A stretch of DNA of 64,000 bases. Origin: Rhabdornis inornatus. Its lineage: Eukaryota > Chordata > Aves > Passeriformes > Rhabdornithidae. The translations under genes and the position numbers were made by a program. The notes beneath the pieces were generated by a model. That model was given only the letters and a program-made list of their open reading frames with translations, was not told where the DNA came from and did no database searches. Positions 10,261 to 21,835 of this stretch are shown here, piece by piece (position 1 is the first letter of the stretch; each line of letters starts with the position of its first letter). The stretch spans positions 432,308 through 496,307 of the forward strand of contig VWZS01005960.1 of NCBI GenBank assembly GCA_013397075.1, written 5' to 3'.

Positions 10261-12530
10261 TTTTTCTGCAATTAGGCCACAAAGCAAATGCCCCAAGAGG
10301 AGAGAAAAAAACACTTATTTTCCCCTTCCTTTATATCTGTGTGTCTCCCACCATGGCATTATCATGCCATATAAGCAAAGGACAGAACCCTTGTTCTGAG
10401 CATAAAAATGTCCCATTACAGTGAAAATTCCACACATGTGGCTTAGGATAGTGTCCTTCTGATTTCTTTTCCCTGAGTCTAGTGTGGTCCCACTGAAATC
10501 TGTTAAAATACAGCTCTAAAATCGAAATTTCTGTACATCTGTTCATATATACTACTCAAGACTTTTCTTGTTCATGCCAGTCTGCTAAAATTTATGCTCA
10601 TTGAGGCTTGTACATCTTTTATTTTTAAGAAAAATTAGGTTTGATCACTCTAATTAGACTGTAATGAAGATATTTTTAAAACTGGAGAGTCTTTTGCTGA
10701 GCTGTGGCCATGGTTATCCAGAGCAGCACAAAACTAAGTACACTTTTCCCCCATCCATTATGGCTGTGAGATGCCCCTATTTAACTGTTTTTATTAAGGA
10801 GATAAACAAATAATCATTTTGAAGATGCTGTGATCAGTGGGGAGAAGGGAAGAAGCCTTTTGCACTGTCCAATTTCAAATTTGTTAACTTAGAATTTACT
10901 CCTAACTGGAAGTAGTGCTGAAAATGATTAGACACTCAAGATGCTGAGGAGTAGAGGTGTATCCAGATCCATGTATTTCAAATCCATTCAAAAGGTACAT
11001 CCAGAAAGCACACCCTTACTTTTTAGGCACCTATTGTTTGTCTGAGGCACAGAGAAAAAACAGAGAGAGGAAACAGAAGAGAAGATATGGAAGTGAAAGA
11101 TAAATGGGAAAGAAAAATCTGCTTCTGTGTGCAGGACAGGGACAAAATTCTGCACAGCATCTGCTTCTGTATGTGAAACAAGGACAAAATTCTGCCCAGA
11201 ACATTTCCAAAGTTGCTTCCAAAAGCATCAGTTCTAATAAAAAAGTGGAACCTGGACCCTGGGTCATTTCTCTTCTGGGACAGAGGGCTCAATCTAAGAC
11301 TGCACATGCAAACATTGCTGAGCAGAGAAAGAAATCAGGCAGCTGCTGGATGCCACATGTCTCTAGGCTCCTTCAGATCATCTCCAGCTCTCTGCTGATG
11401 GAGACAACCTGACATGTTCGTGCTCACTGGAACTCGTCATGGAATTCCATGGTGATCCCTCTCCACTAGTGCTTCCTGAATGAGTTGCAGCTACTGAGAT
11501 CACATGCCACAGGATGGTGAGACCTCTCATACGTGCCTTTCAAACCTGCTGTGAGCAGTGCAGAGCAAAACCTAGCAAGCAGCAGAACATCTTAGCACCT
11601 CCCAGGAACAAAACTGCCATAGCAGAGTGATGGACTGAAATGAGAGTTATTACTGTTAAAAGCTCTAGAAAGCATTTCTTAGATGTATCTCCCCAAGAAT
11701 GCTGGCAGCTTTGCAGCATCCAAAGCTGTATTATATACATCACAACTGAAAAAGTCTCATATTTCATAGCCCAAACCCATGAGCATTTAAGAATATAAGA
11801 ATGTAAAAAATTTGATTGAAATATTCAATATAAATAGTCTCCACAACGTTCTTCTTCAGATATGCTTTTAAAATCAAATACTGTGTGTGTGTCCTTGATA
11901 TTGCTAAAGATTTTAGCTTTTCTTGGAGGCTTGAAAATCTCCTGAGGTTTTTAGGTTAAATTTATGTATATGAGTTCAGCATTGTCATAAACAGTTTGAT
12001 AATAAAGTTGCATGAAAACTGTCGTTCTGAACTGCACTGCTTTTCTACTCTTTTCTCTCTTTTCTACTCCTGGCCAGTGTCAAATCTACAAAAAAATACA
12101 TATAAGATCCTACAGAGGAAGCTGAATAAGAAATCAGTGCCAGCTGGGAATGCTTTGTTCCCTTCTGCTGCTATTTTGTCCTTCAGACCTGCTCTTGTAA
12201 AGAGCAAATAAGAGCAAATAATGATGAATATTAATTAAAGTCTTTATAGATACCTGAATGGTAAATACAGATTGATCTTTTGCACTAAACTTAGCTTTGG
12301 GAAACTTTTCTTGAACCTCTGAAAATTCAGCGTGAAATATAAGTCAAATCTGTGATGGGTATAGATAAAGCTTTGCTGTGTGCAGAATGTCCTATAGAAA
12401 AAAAGACATGTATAGGAGACTTTGGCCATTTGCTTAGGGTGTTCTAACCCCGCTAGTGTTGGGAAATCCTGGTTCTTGAGGCCACATGGTGAGCCATTGG
12501 TTTGCTGTAGCAGTGTGCCATGAATTTCTC
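10261..12530. other. Unique non-coding stretch
   Basis: No recognised repeat. Some open frames of 60-100 codons occur on both strands around 10.3 and 11.0-11.4 kb, but they overlap each other, have no convincing splice borders and resemble nothing I know. Confidence 0.45.
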
Positions 12531-12796
12531 AGGGCACAGGATTGTGTCCAGAGGGGTCTGGAATATCCCCAGTGAGGAGACTCCACACCCTCTCTGGTCT
12601 CTGTTCAGTGCCCAGGCAGTGCCCAGGGAAGAAGTTGTGCCTCCTGTGCAGGTGGAACCCCCTGGGCTCAGTCCCTGCCCGTGGCTCTGGTGCCATTGCT
12701 GGGCCCCCCGGAGCAGAGCCTGGGCCCTGCTCGGAGCCCTCCCTGCACACAGGGACACCCAGGGCTGAGGGCCCCTCTCAGCTGGGGCTTCTGCAG
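12531..12796 (-). repeat. CR1 LINE fragment lacking both ends
   Basis: Antisense CR1 from the same subfamily as 46787-47303. Across about 260 aligned bases I count only one or two differences. It begins abruptly at the position equivalent to 'acaatcctgtgccc', so the terminal 100 or so bases of the element, including the ATTCTGTG end, are missing. It also stops on the 5' side near 12796. Loss of the 3' end is unusual, because CR1 is copied from its 3' end and normally loses the 5' side; a later deletion or rearrangement is implied. Confidence 0.85.
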
Positions 12797-14291
12797 TCCT
12801 TTCTTGGAGTGTTGTCATCTGGCAACAAACTTACTCTGGCCATTGGAACATCTCCAACAAAATATTCTTCAGTGGTTACGCTCCAAACATAAAAATTGAA
12901 AATAAACCTTGTAATCCTCACCCAAACATAGCACTGAGCAAGGGCCTTACCAGACACTGATTATTGCTAGAGGTCTAGGGTTTCTTTCCCCACAATTTCG
13001 GTGTGCACAAAGCTTTCTATTCTGTTGAGAATGTAGAGCACAGCAGGCTGATGGAATCAGCACTTTCTTTACCACCCCAGTCCATCACCAATATGCAGCT
13101 CTGGCTTCCTCAGGCTTTACTATTTGATGAGTAGTTTAGCAGCAAGGATCTTGTACAGAATTTGTTACTAATGAATTTCAAACTAAACCACGTCTGTTTC
13201 TGTATTATGTTCTCTAATTGTCTCAATCTTGGTGTGGTTTAGGCTGGGGAAGCAGTTCCACATGGCAGCTGAGAACAGAGCAGCACAGACTGTTCTGCTT
13301 GGCAACATCTGGGAGCTCAGAGTAACATTACCTAAAGAGGGAACAGTTCAAATCTATTTACTGTTAGTCTTGTGGCACCAAAGCATCATGCTGGGCTTCC
13401 CAAAGCCACGAAAATTTTTCTTTAGATACTTTCATTAAAAACTGCTTGAGATCCTCTTATTTATTTTGGAAGGAGTCAGTGTTGAATCCTCCTGGGTACA
13501 GACAGACACTTGTCCCATGTTGTCACAAGTGAGTGTCACTCAGAGAATGTGCTTGCTATGTCCTGCTCACTGAAGAATGAGTTTAAGGTTGGCCTGAAAT
13601 GATGCAGGGATTTTGGCAAATATTTTCAGAAAATTTTGTAAGAAGAAACTGTTTGGGTTGCTCAAGTGGAGCAAGGATCTTTATTCCTTTTTATGAGAAC
13701 ACCATTTTGGGTGTGAGGGACCTTTTAGATGTGAAGCATTGGTTACCCTTTTCCTATTCCACATCTAAGGCATTATTATCCATATCCACATTAAGGATAT
13801 TCTGGTTTAGAGTGGTGGGAGAAGGTTCCTCTGCTGGCTGCTGTTCATAAAAGGATCACTGCCAAAGAACAGCGCTGTCCAGGATTTGGAAAGAGCAGCT
13901 GGAGCTTCGTACTCTCTCTGTAGTGGTTGGGATACTCACCTGGAAAAGGGAATGCCCTGGTTCTTGTCCCTCTGCCAGTGATCAATTCAGCTTATTGTGA
14001 AAGTGCTTCAAAGGGGAGACTGAAAAGCTGCCCATATCTGGCACAGAGTTTGGAGGCCAGGGCATTATGAGAGCTGGGGATTTGATACTTCTCCACAGGA
14101 GAAGGCAGTGAATCTAAATCTCTGGTACTTTGGGTAAGCAGCTTAAAGCACTGGGTTAGGTAGAAAGAGTGGCATTTCTTTGTTATTTTTCAGTATTGCC
14201 TAATAAAGCTTTTCATTCCAGTACTTTGCTTTTATTAGAATTGTCAGCAGTGAAAACAAAAATATTTCCATTGACTCATAATGACTTTTTT
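12797..14291. other. Unique non-coding stretch
   Basis: No recognised repeat, RNA gene or credible exon. Moderately AT-rich sequence. Confidence 0.45.
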
Positions 14292-14345
14292 TCACAGAAT
14301 CACAAAATATGCTGAGTAGGAAGAGATTTGCTTCTCTAAGAGGAA
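14292..14345 (-). repeat. CR1 LINE 3'-end remnant
   Basis: 'ttcacagaatcacaaaatat' followed by 'gctgagtaggaagag' matches the antisense start of many avian CR1 copies (cacagaatcacagaat, then cctgagttggaaggg). Only about 50 bases survive. Confidence 0.6.
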
Positions 14346-17099
14346 AAAGAAGAAATCACTTACGTTCAAGGCTAAATGTTTTGTTTGTTTGGACTAAGAA
14401 CTGAAAAGTTCATTATTTGCACAAAGTATTAACTGAGGGTAAGTGCTTAATGGCTTTCCATAAAGATTTGAATACTATGTAGAGAGAAAGAAAATTTTAA
14501 GTGCTTTGGAGGACTGGATCAGAATCTAAAAGATCTTGAAAAACTGGCAAACCAGTCCAAGGTAAACAAAAACATTCTCAGGAAAGCCAAGCACAAAGTG
14601 ATACAAATAAGATGAAGCAAATATGTCTAAAGCAGGAGATAATTCCCAGGCAGAAGTGCTACCAAATATATGGGGATAACTCTGAGTGACAGAGCATCGA
14701 GACATGAAGTTGTGACAACAAGAAAAGATAAATCCCACTGAATGATGCATTCAGAGGTCATTCATTGATAGAAGGACTGAGTCCTTAATTTTTGAGCAGA
14801 GAATTAAGTTATCTATACATTGAAGAGGGGAGTGAGGGGTGTTGTACTTTCTTCACAATCAGGTGTGGCTATAGAAGGGATTGTTGAAGTTCTCACACTC
14901 CTTTATTTGTCTAATGTTATTTCTCAAGGCATGCAAGTCAATGTTGGTAACAAATGGAAATGTCCTGGAGAGCTGTATTTGCTCACCACCAGACACACAA
15001 ATCCTTCCTGGGTCTTCCAGCCCTGTGTAAGAGGTGCACAAGGAGGTGAAGCTTCACTTCCAACCACTCACAACTGCAATTCCAGCCACCAAACTGCAAA
15101 ATTGTCCTGGGGGTAATGCTGCCATGGCATGGAATGAAATTCATACAGTCACTCCAAGGCTTCTGTGGAGATCAGAAGTGATTTCCTCAGTAGACAGCCC
15201 ACAGAGAGGAGGAACAGGGCATCTGACCACTGCAAATAGACTTAGTCAGGGTTGGTGGAATAAGAATGAAGCAAACCATTTAGATCCCCACCAGTCTAAG
15301 AGAAGTTTTTTCCTATTCTTTCTATTACTGACACACTGCTGCCTCTGTTTCCTATTACTTTGTGTTCCCTTTATATCACTTGAACAGTTCAAAGGGCCCA
15401 TAAAACAAGTATCAATAACCTTTATGCATTCTTAATCATGCCTTGATGTGTTCATACTGCCTAAAAGGGCTGGGGGATAAATAAGAAGGCCCAAGGCATG
15501 AAATTAAACTCTAAACTGGGGAAAAGAAAATATATGTGCCTGGTTTATGGCCTCCACAAATGGAAATAAATTGGTCAGGATATGAATCTTCTATATTTGG
15601 TACCAGGAATGTATTGGGGTGGGGAAAGGGTGCTGAATTATCCCTCAATTCTATCTGCTCTCCCCTTTTCAATATAAGAATTGCCCGGACTACATTACAG
15701 CTGGGAGATCTGGGCAAAAGTGACCCAAGAGACTCATCCTTGGATTTCCTCACTGGGCAACAGGTGTTATTCATGTTCAGCAACAAGACTTCCTTAGTCC
15801 AGGCCACAAGAGGACACAGATAGTCTGAAAACTTTCCTCTAAGCAAAGCCCATGAAGTAATTTGAGTTACAACTTAGAGGGAAATAAACCATCTTAAAAG
15901 TCAATGGCTTTCTCCCACACTGGGAGCAGGGCTGCCAAGATTTCTGCCCATTAAGGCTTTTTATGGGCAGTTTCTAAAGCCCTGAAAATAGGGATTTCCA
16001 AAGGAAATACTGACCCAGATGGAGCAGCAGCAGTGTAAATGAGGCTGCAATAACACTGCTGGGTCCCATAAAGAAGCAGGAAATCATTCACCTGAAATTT
16101 GTGTTTGGCATCACGTGCTCCCCTCACTCTTCACATCTTTCAGAATTTTGTGCTCAGTGCAGAGAGAATAACTTTGCTTCTTGGACATCTCTAACATTTT
16201 CTGTGCCTGTTATCCTGGTGGCTTTCCTCAACATTCCTAAAGACAATGATCTTTTTATTATTATTTGTTACAAATTGTAATTTTTTTCTGTTGGAGCAAA
16301 CTTCGAATATTATGAAACTAAACAAATCTAAGCATATCAAAATGAGATCTCAAGAAGTGAACACAATTTGTTGTAGAGTGTGTGTTGCTCAACTCTGTAG
16401 GAGGAAAGCAGAACTAGAAAACACCCCAGATTTCAAACTAACCTTTATTCCTGTGATGTGGTTTAGCATCAAGGATTTTGGTCCCTTAATATGAATGGAG
16501 CATGCTGACAGATGCAGGCACTACATACTGTGCTAATGTTTACCTCAGGCTAATAGGAGAGGGAGAACTCACCTGACAAGGATGCAAATGCACCCCCTGC
16601 ATAGCCAGTCCTGTGGCCCACCCAGGATATCAGTGCCATTTAGTGTGGGATTAATCAGCCACTGAGTGGCTTTGAGGTTAAGCACTTGTCAAGAGAGAAA
16701 AAGGGACTGGACACTTATATAATGAATCATATAAAGATCAACAGCTACAGTTACATCAGGAAGAAGTGGGAGAAAGAAAAATACATCCAAGAGTTACTGG
16801 AAGAAAAAACAAAGCCTGATGGTTTACAGTATAATCTCCCCTCCAAATGAAGCATAAAGGAACCAATTCTCATTTAGTCATCAAGGTTCAATTAGCAGCT
16901 TCCTGAAAATGAGCTGCCTAGTGCAGGGCACAGCAAGAGAAAGGATACAGGGATGGCTGGTGATCCAATGGGGTACTGCCCCTGTGCCATGCTTACTGAA
17001 CCTTTCAGGTGATACTGTGGGGACAGAAATTAGACTCTGCAAACTGCTCCTACCTTGGGACAATGCCACAACCAGACAGGGTTTGGCTTTGCACTTCCA
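14346..17099. other. Unique non-coding stretch
   Basis: No recognised repeat. At about 15511-15846 both strands carry open frames of 95-111 codons over the same bases. I could not match either to a known protein or to a retroviral reading frame, and two-strand openness argues for chance. Confidence 0.4.
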
Positions 17100-17403
17100 G
17101 AGGAGGTTGTAGCAAGGTGGGAGGTGGTCTCTTCTCCAAAGCAAGTAGTGACAGGACAAGAGGAAATGGCCTGAGGATGCACAAAGAGAGGTTCAGGCTG
17201 GACATAAGGAGCAGTTTCTTCTTGGAAAGGGTTGTGAAACATTGGAACAGGCTACCCAGAGTGGAGTCCCCATCCCTGATGGTGTTGAAGAAACCATTGG
17301 ATGTGGCACTCAGTGCTCTGGGCTGGTTGACATGGTGGGGATTGGTCACAGGTTGGACTCGATGATCTCAGAAGTCTTTTCCAACCTCAGTGATTCTGTG
17401 ATG
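17100..17403 (+). repeat. CR1 LINE fragment, 3' end
   Basis: Sense CR1: 'gacaggacaagaggaaatgg', 'gaggttcaggctggacataa', 'tggaacaggctacccagagt', 'gatgtggcactcagtgctct', 'ggttggactcgatgatctca' and terminus 'cagtgattctgtgatg'. 5'-truncated, no coding content. Confidence 0.92.
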
Positions 17404-19129
17404 CTCTACCAAGTAACTTGCATAGAAAACAAGAAACTTATCTCCAGGATGAGGAAACTTATCCATGAAAAGCTATCCCCACAAAGCCTGGGCACACAGG
17501 AGCCCCAGGACTCTGGTACCTCCTCAGCTGGATCAACACTGGTGTCCTGTCCTGTCCCCCTCTTTGATCCCTCTCTCTCTTCCCTTCCAGCCCACCCTTT
17601 TGTTCCAAACCCACCACCACGTGCCTGTACTTGGAGATCAGGGACAAACTGACACAGATTTGCATGGCAGGTGTGTGATTTGCCCATAGAACTTTACAAA
17701 CTTTCACAGACCTTCTGACTTTTGTTATTCCTTTCAACCAGGAGCATGTGTGGATCTTAGGATCCTCCCCTTTGAGGAGGACACCATAGTGAGTCCTTGC
17801 TTAGTTTGCAGCTCCTCCTGCACTGACTGAAGTGTCATGCAGAGCCCACTCTGGATGATTTGCTTGTCCTCTTATTCCTGTTTAAGAGGAGAAATATGTT
17901 TTTACTGTCCTACTGCACCTTTTCATTAACATGAACATGGAGGGACAGCATGGTAACAGCCACCTACCCTTTTAAAATTTTTTAAATATGCACCACAAGC
18001 ATTGCTTCTTTCTACCTAAAGTATCGGTTTATTTTAATGTATTTATGAATTTTCTTAAATCTTCCTTATTGCCAAACGTATTTGCCAAAAGAAAGAGCAG
18101 AAGAAGTATTGTAATCATTCTGTCTTCTTTACAAAACAGGATTTCTGGAAATTTTTAGGTATATTAAATTATGGTCTCAAGAGGTAACACAGAATGTAAA
18201 GAAAAAATTGAAGGAATTTTAAGAATCACAAGACAAAGATAAAATTAGCCACAAACTCAACAAGATGAGGGCTGGAAGGAAAACAAATGCCTTTAGCTTA
18301 GTTTCCTTTTACTGTTAGAGAATCCATCTTGGGAACTTGGCAAAGTATACTTTACAGGGATACTCAAAGAAAACACATTAAGAACAGTTATTTTTATTTT
18401 GACAAAGAATTTCAAAACGTTTCAAAGGAACCTCAATAGAACTATAACTATTAACTGGAAAAATTCATTGTTAAGGGCTTTTCCTGTAGAAACATGTCAC
18501 TGAAACTTTTTTTTTTCCCTCATGCTTTCCATGAAAAGGAAGACTTCACATCTAGAAACATTGGTTAATGTAACAATAGTAGCAAGTTGCAGTGTTGCAA
18601 ACTGAGGAAATCTAATTGCTATTTTAGTGGGGAGGATTATTTCCTATAAGCAGCACAGTACAGTTTGCAAGATTCTTATTTTCTAATGCACAGTTGCACC
18701 AGGTGGGATTTCCCTGTCCTTATATAAGAGTTCATTTTGGTTTGTCTACTCCAGACTTGTTTATAATTAATAATCAATAATTCTTGGCATGATTAATCTT
18801 ATCCATTTCTCCAAATGAAAAAGTATGTGCATACCAAATATGTATTTAGTTTTGAGCTGCCAGCATCTGTGTTTACACAAAATCTTGAGAGAAAATACTC
18901 CTATTTGCCTTTGTGATATGCAGGGCAATAGTTGGAGTGCATGGACATATTTTCATGTGCAAATTAAAGCACATGCAGTGGCCTAAGGGACAGTGAGATA
19001 AACTGGGAAACTGAACTACAACAGATACAGCAATCAGTGGGGAGAGGGTAGGGAATGACAGCCCACTCTTTCTTCTTCAGGGAGCAAAGGGAAAGGAAAC
19101 AGCCTTCCAAAAGTCTTCCTGAGGAGGAA
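17404..19129. other. Unique non-coding stretch
   Basis: AT-rich, especially 17950-18950. No recognised repeat or credible exon. Confidence 0.45.
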
Positions 19130-19662
19130 AGAGAGAAATTTCTGGGCTGCACCCAGAGCCCCAGGGCAGCAGGGGAGGGGGGATTCTGCCCCTCTGCCCC
19201 GCTCTGCTGAGACCCCCCTGCAGGGCTGCATCCAGCCCTGGGCCAGCACAGGAAGGACAGGGAGCTGCTGGAGCCAGGACACAGCAGGGACACCAAGGGA
19301 TCAGAGGGATGGAGCAGCTCTGCTGGGAGGAAAGGCTCAGGGAATTGGGATTGTTCAGCCTGGAGAAGAGAAGGCTTTGGGGTGACCTCATTGTGGCCTT
19401 CCAGTGCCTGAAGGGAACCCACAGGAAAGATGGAGAGAGACTCTTGACAAGGGCCTGGAGTGACAGGACAAGGGGAATGGCTTCACACTGACACAGAGCA
19501 GGGTTAGATTGGATATTGGGAAGGAATTGTTCCCTGTGAGGATGGTGAGCCCTGGCACAGGTTTCTTAGAGCTGTGGCTGCCCCATCCCTGGAAGTGTCC
19601 CAGGCCAGGTTGGATGGGGCTCTGAGCAACCTGGGATAGTGGAATGTGTCCCTGCCCATGGC
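19130..19662 (+). repeat. CR1 LINE fragment, 3' end missing
   Basis: The longest CR1 copy here, sense orientation. It includes upstream CR1 blocks ('cacccagagccccagggcag', 'attctgcccctctgcccc', 'gggaattgggattgttcagc') before the 'gatggagagagactcttgac' and 'cccatccctggaagtgtccc' blocks. It stops at 'gtccctgcccatggc', so roughly the last 60-70 bases of the element are absent. Same subfamily as the copies at 34310 and 57968. Left edge approximate. Confidence 0.88.
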
Positions 19663-20307
19663 CACCTCCTCAGGTGACACATCTGTAAACAATGGCAGTG
19701 TTAGGCACTAAGCATTTTTGAACCATGAAAATTATGCTAGGTCTTCTGTTAGGTATTTCTAGGTTTCAGCATGCACACATGGGTTATACTTGTGGCCTAC
19801 AAGGCTAAGAAGGAATTGGCAGGAAGCAATGCAATCCCATAATAAGCAGTATTGTATCATACCTCTGGAAAGTAGCAATTCATTTGAAAAACATTAAGAA
19901 GTTTGCAAGTGGGTATGAAGACTACTTTTAGTATTTTGTTCTTCTTTTTAAAAAATGCTCTAAGATTACAAATCTCTTTATTTCTAGTGAAGACTATGTT
20001 TAGTGTTTTTGGAGCAATCCACTTAAGTGAGTTTATTTTTAAACCAAAGGAAATATGCCCTTATTTACACCCAGTTGATCTCTTCAGGTTGAGAGGACAT
20101 TTACAAACGGACAAAGGGGATAAATTTGTTGTGTGGCTGCTTAATCTAAATCCATGAACCAACCATCACATAACTGTGTCTTCCACAGGAATCCACCCAT
20201 CCTGCACAGCTAAGAGGTGGTAACACACAGGAGGTAAAACCCATGATGGGGCAGAGCAAAGTGTAGCTTCAGGAGGCAACCTCAAGCCTGAGAACTGCAA
20301 ATGACTT
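19663..20307. other. Unique non-coding stretch
   Basis: Sits between a CR1 and a solo LTR. No repeat recognised; an open frame at 19903-20157 has no features of a real protein. Confidence 0.45.
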
Positions 20308-20420
20308 TGTTGTGGTTTAACCCCACACAGCCACTCACTCTCCCCTGACCCACTGGGAAGGAAAAAAGCTGGAATAGGCTGGGTGAAAGCCAGAAAACCC
20401 ATGGGTTGAGATAAGGACAG

Positions 20421-20426
20421 TTTAAT
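20421..20426 (-). promoter_or_regulatory. LTR polyadenylation signal (ATTAAA)
   Basis: TTTAAT on the plus strand reads ATTAAA on the LTR's sense strand, about 175 bases downstream of the TATA box, where an R-region signal is expected. Confidence 0.55.
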
Positions 20427-20600
20427 AGGGAAAGCAAAAGCCAGGCAAGCCAGGAAAGCAAAACAAGGAATTGTTTCATCCCTTCCCATAGGCAGGCAGG
20501 TGTTCAGCCATTCCCAGGAGAACAGGGCTCCATCACACACACCTGGGAAAAAAAATGCCATAACTTCAAAATTCCCCCACTTCCTTCTTCTCCCCATCAG

Positions 20601-20609
20601 CTTTATAAG
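20601..20609 (-). promoter_or_regulatory. LTR TATA box (CTTATAAAG)
   Basis: The minus strand reads 'gctcagcttataaagctgat', matching the promoter segment of this LTR family. The box itself is intact. Confidence 0.6.
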
Positions 20610-20859
20610 CTGAGCATGATGCCAAAAGGTCTGGAATGTCCCTTTGGCCAGTTGGGGCCACCTGTCCTGGCTGTGTCCCCTCCGAACTTGTTGTCCACCC
20701 TCCTTGCTGATGGGGTGGGGGGAGAAGCTGAAAAGACCTCAGTGCAGCAAGAATTAAACATCCCAGTGTCACCTACCCTGCTTCCAGCATAAATCCAAAA
20801 CACACCTCCACACCAACCACTGAGAGGGAAATTAACTCTATCCCTGACAAACCAGCACA

Positions 20860-21386
20860 TCCTTCAATTCTGAGTTTCCACAGCTGCTAATAACAGCTCT
20901 AAAACTCTCCTGTGACATGTGCATGGGACTCACATTGAAAGCCAGTTTAAACTCCAGGAATTGAAATGGACCCACCAGGATCTGGGCATTATGCCATATA
21001 ATAAGCACTGATAACAGAATGCATGGAGTTGCACTAATTCCAAGGCCTTTTTCAGACTCATAAAGTATCCACAAAATTTACACTTCTATTGCAATGCAGT
21101 TTCATGGCAAGTCCCTGCTCTTTTGGAAGAATATACCAACCTGTGTCTTTATATTCTTCATTGTCAGAATAATCCTCTTAAAACCTCTTTTTGCAAGTGA
21201 TTTTCTTTTTTCATGGATTGCACATCTTTTATTGGTGCAGAAATTATCTTGGTTCTGAACATCTCATTCCTTCCATCAAAACCTGTGGGGTGGTTTCTGC
21301 AGAGAATCCTCCTATTTCACCTGTATACATGTGTTTTGGGGAAATGAAGTGACATAATGCTTTCAGTAATTAATAGTAAATTAATT
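20860..21386. other. Unique non-coding stretch
   Basis: No recognised repeat or gene between the solo LTR and a CR1 remnant. Confidence 0.45.
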
Positions 21387-21465
21387 TCATAGAATATCCT
21401 GAGTTGGAAGGGACCCACAAGGAATATTGAAGTCACACTCCTGGCCCTGCACAGGACAGCTCTTA
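21387..21465 (-). repeat. CR1 LINE 3'-end remnant
   Basis: Antisense CR1 3' end: 'atagaatatcctgagttgga', 'agggacccacaagga', 'ctcctggccctgcacaggac'. Only about 80 bases are recognisable. Confidence 0.85.
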
Positions 21466-21711
21466 GTTATGCTAGTAAAGAGCAGCTGGGCCTGGTATAC
21501 ATCATTTTTAAATGCATAAATGAGGATCCTATATTTTCTAGCTTTGAATCTGGCCCTTATTTCAAGGCATAAAAATTTCTCTTGTCTGGCATTTCTACTC
21601 CTGCAGGTCCAGATTCTCCGTCTCTCACTTTTGACGCCTAAATTCCCAACTCCCTCAGGGATATATATAACACAAAAAAACAATAACACAATATAGCAAT
21701 ATGTCACAATA

Positions 21712-21835
21712 TAACATAGAATAATTATGGTTGGAAAAGACCTCTAAGACCAGCAAGTCTGCCCACCAAGTCAGCACTGACCCATGTCCCCAAGTGCCAC
21801 ATCAGCATGATTTTGAACCCATTTGCCCAGAAGGA
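21712..21835 (-). repeat. CR1 LINE 3'-end fragment, different subfamily
   Basis: Antisense CR1 of the 'ggttggaaaagacctctaag' type: 'acatagaataattatggttg', 'accagcaagtctgcccacca', 'gtccccaagtgccaca'. It lies about 250 bp from another CR1 remnant of a different subfamily, so these are two independent insertions. Confidence 0.85.

Larger units (their letters stand above)
20308..20859 (-). mobile_element. Solo LTR of an avian endogenous retrovirus
   Basis: A 552-bp element that starts TG and ends CA and matches, from memory, a family common in bird genomes. On the minus strand it runs: 'tgtgctggtttgtcagggat' start, 'ttttggatttatgctgg', a 'ggacacagccaggacaggtg' block, 'gacattccagaccttttggc', then a TATA box and 'gtttaaccccaccaca'-type end. 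The minus strand is the sense strand because TATA box and polyadenylation signal occur in the right order there. No second LTR, tRNA primer site or gag, pol or env frame is adjacent, so it is a solo LTR left by recombination. No clear target-site duplication was found. Whether it belongs to ERVL or ERVK is not resolved. Confidence 0.8.

Noticed and set aside
12453..12892. Overlapping long frames on both strands, echoed at 593-1024 and 46776-47311
   Set aside because: All are translations of the same CR1 3' region.
15511..15846. Two opposed open frames of 95 and 111 codons, considered as a retroviral fragment
   Set aside because: No recognisable gag, pol or env motif, and no LTR nearby.
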